DNA of 39,361 nt from positions 1-39,361 of IMG/VR virus record IMGVR_UViG_3300046804_000658, one strand, 5' to 3'. The translations under genes and the position numbers were made by a program. The notes beneath the pieces were generated by a model. The model searched no databases, was not told where the DNA came from, and saw nothing but the letters and a program-made list of their open reading frames with translations. The stretch is from a virus. Each line of letters starts with the position of its first letter. Positions within the stretch are counted from its first letter, which is position 1. Of the stretch, positions 33,631 through 39,361 are shown in pieces.

Positions 33631-34034
33631 ATTCTTGCCCCTACAATAGTATATTTCTCTTTGAGTCCGTAACGACGTAGCATACGCACTATGGACTTTC
33701 TGCCAGCAGCTTCTATATACGTAGCCCCAAACCCTTTTACTAGCATAACTAACTGGCTATACGTATCTTCGTTGATAATAAATTTGCCGCCTACGCCTGT
33801 TACAAACGCAACCCGATCATTAGGTCGCGTTACAAAACTTAGAGTCATAGCGCCGTGAATGTTGTTTTGTTCATCTACAGCTACAATTAACAACCACTGA
33901 CCCGTTACTACAAAAGTTTTTATTTGTTCTAACGTATAATCTTCGGGAGCATAATCTAAAGCCGTTCTAAAGTAGCCCTCAATTTGCCCCCACAATTGAT
34001 GCCTATATTCTATGGCTACATGCTGTATCTTCAT
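33627..34034 (-). CDS. GNAT-like acetyltransferase
   Basis: This 135-residue protein has the size and strand order of a GNAT fold: an N-terminal helix, central strands (WLLIVAVDEQNNIHGAMTL, VAFVTGVGG), a helix, and the late ATYIEAAGRKSIVRMLRRYG then YTIVGARI. GNAT enzymes move an acetyl group from acetyl-CoA to amines. The acetyl-CoA loop (Q/RxxGxG/A) is not clear, so activity is uncertain. GNAT-like genes are known in virion operons of podoviruses, where the role is unclear. It overlaps both neighbours by 4 bases. Confidence 0.55.
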   Translation of the reverse strand: MKIQHVAIEYRHQLWGQIEGYFRTALDYAPEDYTLEQIKTFVVTGQWLLIVAVDEQNNIHGAMTLSFVTRPNDRVAFVTGVGGKFIINEDTYSQLVMLVKGFGATYIEAAGRKSIVRMLRRYGLKEKYTIVGARI

Positions 34035-35707
34035 GCAGGCAGATGTTTGTCTGCTTTAGAATCCACAGCTACTTTACCTTTTCCTACAGATTTCTTACGG
34101 CCTTTTTGTACACGGTCCATCATCGCGTACAGCTTACGTGCACCGGCTTCCGTGCTACCGTTACCCAGTTCAGACACGATACGAGCCGGAACTACAAATT
34201 CGCCATCAGCAAGACGAGCAGGCTGCCTGCCCCCAATAGAAGCAGGAATTGAATCAGATACTCCATCGCCCGGCCCTTTCAAAAGACGACCGCCATCGGA
34301 ATAGCCGCCGAGGTTGTACATGATGCCGCCACCTGCTGCTTCTTCTACGTTTATATCCATCGGCTCTTTTATCTTAGGCAGCGCAGACTTGATGCCGCGC
34401 TTCTTTAGCATAGCCGCTAGTTCATCTTGTGCAGCGGTGGCAGGGCTAGATAGCTGCTGCGCACGGCTACGGGGGACAATACCAAATCCAGCAGCCTCTG
34501 CGGTTGCCTTAGCACGCCTAGCGTCTCTTTCTAGTTCGTCAGGAGACTTTCCCTCCATCATTTTTTTGTAGTCTGGTAAATCTGCAGCGCCCCCGCTTGC
34601 AAAAGCAGGCATGCCGGTGTATGGGTCTAACCTGCCACCTTCACCTACATCCAGTACATTTTGCGATATAGGGTTTTGCATGCCGGGATTTGCATAGGCC
34701 AGACGCGGCTGCTGCGACATGGGGTAGTACGGGTTACCGCCTACGGCGTTCATGTTTGACATGGCTTCTACCGGACCACCATCAGCAAAACCGGTTTGCC
34801 CAGTGTAAGGGTAAAACGGCGATCTTGTAGGTTGGAACCCAGACATGTTTGTCGTTGATTTATACTTTTTCTGTTCAGGTTGTTTCTGCTCAAACAAACC
34901 CAGCTTCTTAGCAGCTAAACCAGCGCCAAGATATTGCGCCGCTGCCGGGGCTTTTTTGTACTCTTCCCACCCTTTGCTGGCGAGGTCTATCGCCGTTTTG
35001 ATACCGCGCTGTAAACCGTTAAGTGTGGCATCAGCAGCTGCAGTTTCTATCGGCGGTACGTTAGACATAGGTCCTGTCAGGTTGCCCGGTAGACTAGCAG
35101 ATTCAGGCATCACAGGGCCTACGTTACCCAAAGGCGCTTGCGTTATACCTTGGGCTTGCTGAAAAGTTTCAGCGGCGTTTTGCATTCCCGTCATATTGCC
35201 CGGCAGGCTAGCAGGGGTACCGGGTATAGAGCGAGTCAGGTTTTGTTGCATTACTTGGGCAGCGTTAGGTAGCTCCCCAGCGGGCACCGGAGGAACCGCG
35301 CCTGTTTGCGCTACGGGTAGAGGGTAGCCTGAACCCGCAGCCATAGCGCTTTGTTGTACAGCCTCAGGAGTCATCGCCTGCATGATGCCCGGTGCATTAC
35401 CCGAAGCTAAATTAGCCGCGATTTCCGGGGAAGCCTGAGCCAGCGTGGATGCAGTGCCAGCAATTTGAGGTGCCACACTAGCAGCTTGAGCAGCGCCCGC
35501 AGCGGGAGCAAGTGCGCCCGAGCCACCCATAATGCCCGGTAAAGCAGTAGTAGCGGCTAAAGTAGGAGCGGCAGCGGCAGTAGTAGCAGCCAAAGTGGGA
35601 GCGGCAGCGGCGGCGGTTGTAGTAGCGGCAGTTGCAGCGGCAGCGGCTGCGGCCTGAGCAGCGGCCATCTCAGCGGCTGTAGTGGCAAAAACAGCGAACA
35701 TTGGCAT
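34031..35707 (-). CDS. Ala/Gly-rich virion protein with conserved C-terminus
   Basis: This 558-residue protein begins with an Ala/Thr-rich stretch (about 1-58) built on short repeats (PTLAATTAAAA). A Pro/Gly/Met-rich low-complexity middle follows, with Gly-rich turns (FADGGPVEAM, GGGIMYNLGGYSDGG). The well-formed C-terminal segment (ARLADGEFVVPARIVSELGN, then GARKLYAMMDRVQKG) is a recurrent phage virion signature. A virion-assembly or internal protein is most likely. It overlaps the cupin stop by one base (TAATG). Confidence 0.7.
   Translation of the reverse strand: MPMFAVFATTAAEMAAAQAAAAAAATAATTTAAAAAPTLAATTAAAAPTLAATTALPGIMGGSGALAPAAGAAQAASVAPQIAGTASTLAQASPEIAANLASGNAPGIMQAMTPEAVQQSAMAAGSGYPLPVAQTGAVPPVPAGELPNAAQVMQQNLTRSIPGTPASLPGNMTGMQNAAETFQQAQGITQAPLGNVGPVMPESASLPGNLTGPMSNVPPIETAAADATLNGLQRGIKTAIDLASKGWEEYKKAPAAAQYLGAGLAAKKLGLFEQKQPEQKKYKSTTNMSGFQPTRSPFYPYTGQTGFADGGPVEAMSNMNAVGGNPYYPMSQQPRLAYANPGMQNPISQNVLDVGEGGRLDPYTGMPAFASGGAADLPDYKKMMEGKSPDELERDARRAKATAEAAGFGIVPRSRAQQLSSPATAAQDELAAMLKKRGIKSALPKIKEPMDINVEEAAGGGIMYNLGGYSDGGRLLKGPGDGVSDSIPASIGGRQPARLADGEFVVPARIVSELGNGSTEAGARKLYAMMDRVQKGRKKSVGKGKVAVDSKADKHLPA
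35544..35609 (-). repeat. 33-bp tandem repeat (two copies)
   Basis: Two adjacent 33-base units (35544-35576 and 35577-35609) differ at three positions. They encode the 11-residue repeat in the Ala/Thr-rich start of the 34031 virion protein. The exact codon multiple shows that expansion by slippage would keep the frame. Confidence 0.85.
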
Positions 35708-36021
35708 TAGGACACCTCACTCAACGTCTCGGGTTCCTCTAAGCCGGTACCCCGTAGGTTATGCAAACAACATAGCACCACGTTGTCCGTAACGGACTGG
35801 AACGCGTGCTTCTTCCCGGCAGGCACCGTGATGACGGCTGGCGCGTCGTACTGCGCAACCTCCACTCCATCCTGCCAAAATTTTACAGAGCCACTTGCCA
35901 AAAGGGTAATGTGGTCATGGGTATGTACATGCTGGGCCGCAACGGAGTGCGCTTTATCAAGGGTGTATGCCCTGATCCACATACCGTCTACTTCAGCGAA
36001 TTCTATATAGTCGTTCTTCAT
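35707..36021 (-). CDS. Cupin-domain protein
   Basis: This 104-residue small beta-barrel has cupin motif 1 around HVHTHDH (residues 31-37) and motif 2 PAGKKHAF (67-74), with His33, His35 or His37 and His72 as likely metal ligands. Cupins bind metals and small molecules or sugars; the reaction here is unknown. I start at ATG 36021 rather than the TTG at 36051, which would overlap the neighbour by 17 bases. A clear Shine-Dalgarno is missing, so it is probably translated by coupling from the upstream virion gene. Confidence 0.75.
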   Translation of the reverse strand: MKNDYIEFAEVDGMWIRAYTLDKAHSVAAQHVHTHDHITLLASGSVKFWQDGVEVAQYDAPAVITVPAGKKHAFQSVTDNVVLCCLHNLRGTGLEEPETLSEVS

Positions 36022-36034
36022 ACGTAAATAAAAG

Positions 36035-36931
36035 TTAGAGCGCTGATACAAAGGATGCCGTCATGATTACTGACGGGATCAATGGCCTGTCCGGGCTGGT
36101 GCTGGCAGGCAGCGTCTGCAGCGAAATACTTGAGTTGTTCGTGTACCACATGATCTCAAGATAATCAGTCGGCTCAAGATCAATAAAATAGTTCAGCGCC
36201 GCAATCAGGTGCCCGTCTACCCCGCCATGGCTGTTTGGCACAGACCACTTGCTGTTGCTCTTGGGTATATCTACCCCGTTTTTTCTAAACCAGATTTCAA
36301 TGTCGTGAATCTGCACGGAAGTATTAACAACTTGTACACTAAACTGAATGTTGTACAGACCAGTGTAGTCAACCGTGATACGCGACAATAACGTACCTGT
36401 AATTGCCACGTTAGAAACATTTAGCGAGTCGCTGACAACATAAGTGCCTACATTACCGGTGCCTGTTACAAACGCGGTAACGCGTGTGTTGTTACCTAGC
36501 CCACTTCCTGCCAGCTTCATCCCAGCGTATATCTGACCGCTGGTCATGGTAGTCACATTCATTGATGTGCCGTTACCACCTGCGCCGTTACTAATCGTAG
36601 CGGTAAAGGAAGCGTTAGCTGAACTTACATGCACGCCGTTGCTGTAGTCCGTTGTGTCGTACGTCAGGTAGTACGTAGTGCTTGCGTTGCCATCAAACTG
36701 ATCTTGGTTATCCTGAAACGCCCCGTACGGCAAGATGATGTTGGTTGTCGTATTGGAACCGTTAGCGGTTAACTGCCCTATGAAGTTATCAATCTGCGAA
36801 AAATATAGACGCAAGACGTTATTAAGCTGGTCTATATACTGACGGCTGTACTCTGTAGGTGCAACAGGCAGCGCCGGGGCTTTTGTCCTCGATAGAGTTA
36901 CAACCTCAGTAGTGACAATTTTTGTAGTCAT
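36035..36931 (-). CDS. Jelly-roll virion protein with an inserted domain
   Basis: This 298-residue protein has an N-terminal helix (RQYIDQLNNVLRLYFSQID), probably for trimerisation or attachment. It then has a C1q/TNF-like jelly roll: TTDYSNGVHVSS (93-104), resumed at SRITVDYTGLYNIQFSVQV (183-201) with EIWFRKNG and YLEIMWYT. Between these parts (about 106-181) lies a Gly/Thr-rich beta module of the widespread phage TSGQIYAGMKLAGSGLGNNT type. It is probably a head or tail decoration or receptor-contact protein. It starts one base into the preceding stop (TGATG). Confidence 0.7.
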   Translation of the reverse strand: MTTKIVTTEVVTLSRTKAPALPVAPTEYSRQYIDQLNNVLRLYFSQIDNFIGQLTANGSNTTTNIILPYGAFQDNQDQFDGNASTTYYLTYDTTDYSNGVHVSSANASFTATISNGAGGNGTSMNVTTMTSGQIYAGMKLAGSGLGNNTRVTAFVTGTGNVGTYVVSDSLNVSNVAITGTLLSRITVDYTGLYNIQFSVQVVNTSVQIHDIEIWFRKNGVDIPKSNSKWSVPNSHGGVDGHLIAALNYFIDLEPTDYLEIMWYTNNSSISLQTLPASTSPDRPLIPSVIMTASFVSAL

Positions 36932-39066
36932 CAACGTCTGCCGTCAGGACGCACATCGATCCTAGGTACACCCAGCTGCCACTGACAGCCTAGCTGGTCA
37001 GAGCTGACGCGAAACGCCATCTGACGGCCACGAAGCCTTGTGTACACAATCTGAGTGAACTCCTGCACCGTGTAGTTACGCTGGCTGTTGTAAGACTGAG
37101 CAGAAGTTACCAAGGGGGTATCAGCTGTGCCATAGGGCGCACCGGGGTTGTAGCGTGGGCGCACCGTGAATGTCACCTGTGGCCTGTCAGGCGTAGCTGT
37201 ACTTGACCCATCGAACGTAATGTCGGGGATCATCCTCCACACGAAGCCGTAGTTGTGCCCGTCACCGATGTCAAAGTCGGACGACTGGATGTAAGAGTTT
37301 ATGGGCAGCACGGTGCCGTTAGCCTCTATGTCGTCGTTGCCGTTCTCGTGGAACACCACGGTACGACTGTAGGTCGCAGCCATCGGATACTCACGCAGCG
37401 GGCTATCTAGCCAAGCTGTTCTGGCCATAGTGCCGTAGTACCAAACTTGGTCAAGGTAGTTATATATGACGTACCGGTCGATCACGTTACTGTTAGCAGA
37501 GCAGTAGAACCACCAGACCTCGCTGTACCCCTCGTTAGTGCCCGCCACAACCTGAGCTGACTGATCCAGATTAATGTCGCCAAAGACAAACTGACGCAAG
37601 GAGCAAGGCAGCGTCTCGACCCGTCCAGAGTAAGCATAGAACTTATCCACGCCCATCCAGTAGGTGATGTTGTTGGCTGTGGCTACTGCGTTCTGCCCCA
37701 TGATCGAGATGTTGTCAGACAGAATATTAAAGCCCCAGACGTACGGCGGCCCCAGATACTGCATCGAGAACACCGCTGCATCCGTAAAGACAAGAATCTC
37801 CTGACGAGTCTGCTGGGCTGTGACTATGGTTGAGCCCGACGAAAGCCTGAAACTGCCAGCCTGATTAGTAGCTGCCGGTGCCCACACCTGATAGTTCTCT
37901 TGATCCGACCAGCGGATCAGCATCGGGTCTTGTGTAGTACTGCCGTAGTCATTGCACCCGAACGATATGACGAACCTCGACGAGTCCGACACCATGACGA
38001 AAGCCGAGACTGATGGGCAGCTTGTGTCAGTCTGGTACACGCCAGCGCTGGTAGAAGAGAGCAGGGTAGCTGGGGTAGAGAAGAGCAAGTTACCTGCGCC
38101 AGAATAAGCTGGCACCCACATGTACAGCGCGCCGTCCCGTGGGTTGATAATGAGGTAGTCGCCGTAGTTAGCCTCTGACCACAAACGCAGCTGCTGTGGA
38201 ATGCCCGACGCCGCAGACTGACCCCAGCCCGTATAGTTGTTGGCGTTGTAGACAATAGTGCCGTTAGAGTGCGAGATAGCCACCGTACCGTTCGCGCCTC
38301 GTGTAGCTCCAGTGAAAGTAGTCGCAGTGTTGCCAGTGTACTTAGCCAGCTCCGAGTCTATTAAGACCGTACCCGTGGCGTTAGAGAAGCCCGTAGTAGA
38401 GGCAACGGTTATGGTCGTGTTAGATGCGTCCAGCGTAGCTGTTAGCGTTGTCTGCCTAGCACCAAGCACAAACCCGCCCCATAGACCTGCACCCCAGCCA
38501 GCTGCGTAACCAAAGACTTCTTGTCCGACGTTGATCTGGTATGTAGCAGTTACAGTCCCCCCACCCGTAGCATCAGCGTTGGCATTGGCAGAAGCAGTGA
38601 TGGTATAACTGTTAGTGTTGACGTAAGTGATTCTGAACTCACCGTTCAAGGTCAGGCCACCTACAGCCGTAGCCCCTGAGAAAGTCACATAGTCGCCGTC
38701 AATAGCACCGTGGTTAGCGTCCGTAACTGTTACCGTTCTGGAGCCGTTAGTGGTAGTGAAGGGGTCGGTTAGGGTCTCGGTAGCCCTGATCGGCGTGATG
38801 TCGTTGTATGCACCGCCGCTCTCGATGTAGTACTTGATGTTAGTGCCAACACCCAGCAGGTTATACCCACGTAGCGTCACCCAGTTCCAGAGCGAACGCG
38901 CTGTGCCTAGATAAGTATTAGGAGAGATAGGTTGCCAGCCGCCTAGCTTTTGCGGATAGCCAGAACGAAAGCGAATCTTGTCGCACTCAAACCATCCGCC
39001 CTCGTTGGCGAGTGTCGTCGATTCCCTGTTGACGCCCGGACGGAGTTGCAGCTTTTGTAAAGGCAT
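36931..39066 (-). CDS. P22 gp10-like tail/stabilisation protein
   Basis: This 711-residue beta-rich protein opens with a conserved PLQKLQLRPGVNRE then NEGGWFECDKIRFRSGYPQK, typical of packaged-DNA stabilisation or tail hub proteins of P22-like and marine podoviruses. The LRLWSEANYGDYLIINPRDG and VISFGCNDYG, IRWSDQENY segments look like propeller blades. Two extra modules are inserted: about 103-176 (TVTVTDANHGAIDGDYVTFS) and about 206-272 (ITVASTTGFSNATGTVLI). The gene starts 2 bases after the M15 stop. It probably closes or extends the neck after DNA packaging; gp10 is the best guess, not certain. Confidence 0.65.
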   Translation of the reverse strand: MPLQKLQLRPGVNRESTTLANEGGWFECDKIRFRSGYPQKLGGWQPISPNTYLGTARSLWNWVTLRGYNLLGVGTNIKYYIESGGAYNDITPIRATETLTDPFTTTNGSRTVTVTDANHGAIDGDYVTFSGATAVGGLTLNGEFRITYVNTNSYTITASANANADATGGGTVTATYQINVGQEVFGYAAGWGAGLWGGFVLGARQTTLTATLDASNTTITVASTTGFSNATGTVLIDSELAKYTGNTATTFTGATRGANGTVAISHSNGTIVYNANNYTGWGQSAASGIPQQLRLWSEANYGDYLIINPRDGALYMWVPAYSGAGNLLFSTPATLLSSTSAGVYQTDTSCPSVSAFVMVSDSSRFVISFGCNDYGSTTQDPMLIRWSDQENYQVWAPAATNQAGSFRLSSGSTIVTAQQTRQEILVFTDAAVFSMQYLGPPYVWGFNILSDNISIMGQNAVATANNITYWMGVDKFYAYSGRVETLPCSLRQFVFGDINLDQSAQVVAGTNEGYSEVWWFYCSANSNVIDRYVIYNYLDQVWYYGTMARTAWLDSPLREYPMAATYSRTVVFHENGNDDIEANGTVLPINSYIQSSDFDIGDGHNYGFVWRMIPDITFDGSSTATPDRPQVTFTVRPRYNPGAPYGTADTPLVTSAQSYNSQRNYTVQEFTQIVYTRLRGRQMAFRVSSDQLGCQWQLGVPRIDVRPDGRR

Positions 39067-39068
39067 TT

Positions 39069-39361
39069 TTACCCACCTGACTTGTACGGGCGCGTGCCCT
39101 TCTTGTCAATGATAAGCGCCATTTTCCTTGGTTTGGCATCTCTTGTGTTAGGAATACTAACGTGTGTCCACCCGCCGCCACGCACCGGGTCTGAGAATTC
39201 ACGAATCACTTGGTCATACGGCAGCGTAGACGCGAGTATCTTTTTAACAACTTGGTCTGGCACCATCCCAGCCACCCTAATATCCGCTGCCGTTCCATGA
39301 CAGTGCTGGCTGGTTTTGGAGCCCTTTATAGCCGCGTTGACCTCAGGACTACGATAAGCTG
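39069..39361 (-). CDS. M15 peptidase, probable endolysin (5' end outside window)
   Basis: The frame is open to the right edge and stops with TAA at 39069-39071, so the N-terminus is missing. The visible 97 residues include SQHCHGTAADI, the SxHxxGxAxD zinc motif of M15 D-Ala-D-Ala carboxypeptidases, and GGWTHVS, which supplies the third His. M15 enzymes cut peptidoglycan peptide stems; in phages they act in lysis or entry. It heads the visible virion operon. An internal GTG at 39275 would miss the catalytic motif and is rejected as start. Confidence 0.85.
   Translation of the reverse strand, partial: AYRSPEVNAAIKGSKTSQHCHGTAADIRVAGMVPDQVVKKILASTLPYDQVIREFSDPVRGGGWTHVSIPNTRDAKPRKMALIIDKKGTRPYKSGG

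Noticed and set aside
36022-36051. TTG start adding 10 residues to the cupin
   Set aside because: It would overlap the upstream gene by 17 bases, lacks a ribosome site, and the added residues are outside the cupin barrel.

Overview
The window is part of a tailed double-stranded DNA phage genome (Caudoviricetes), most likely podovirus-like and from an uncultured aquatic phage. It is almost fully coding, with tiny genes joined by ATGA or TAATG overlaps. It carries a phage replication set and a block of virion genes. The host cannot be named from the sequence. No integrase, tRNA, rRNA, CRISPR array or insertion sequence was seen. Terminase, portal and major capsid genes are absent and presumably lie beyond the right edge.

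The layout is two convergent arms. The left arm (about 1-22,770, + strand) holds, in order: small hypothetical genes; a MoxR-type AAA+ ATPase with a VWA/metallopeptidase protein and a DUF3150-like partner (1.0-5.0 kb); more unknown genes and a small helix-turn-helix protein (5.0-7.9 kb); five sugar-transfer enzymes, two of them fucosyltransferase-like (7.9-12.6 kb); and a replication/recombination block (12.6-22.6 kb). That block contains a VRR-NUC nuclease, a family A DNA polymerase with Leu at the position of E. coli Pol I Phe762, a Cas4/RecB-like nuclease, an HNH-like protein, a SNF2-type helicase, a probable ssDNA-binding protein and a primase-polymerase/helicase fusion.

The right arm (22,861 to the window end, - strand) is read right to left as one tightly packed virion operon: an M15 peptidase (probable endolysin, cut by the window edge), a P22 gp10-like tail/stabilisation protein, a jelly-roll virion protein, a cupin, an Ala/Gly-rich virion protein, a GNAT-like protein, a Gln/Ala-rich virion protein, and a 2677-residue giant. 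The giant combines an L,D-transpeptidase-like (YkuD) domain, an HExxH metallopeptidase-like site and membrane-type segments, and is probably an ejected internal virion protein.

The arms meet at about 22.77-22.86 kb in a 94-base non-coding stretch with a strong rightward intrinsic terminator. The same stretch forms a hairpin whose loop is the exact complement of the Shine-Dalgarno motif AAGGAGCTAA used by several genes of this phage. A second segment is complementary to the upstream half of a 17-base leader shared by the MoxR gene and a replication gene. It resembles a 3'-UTR-derived small RNA that could silence translation of other phage genes, and I rate it the most interesting candidate for an undescribed system here. 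The alternative is a leftover inverted ribosome-binding site.
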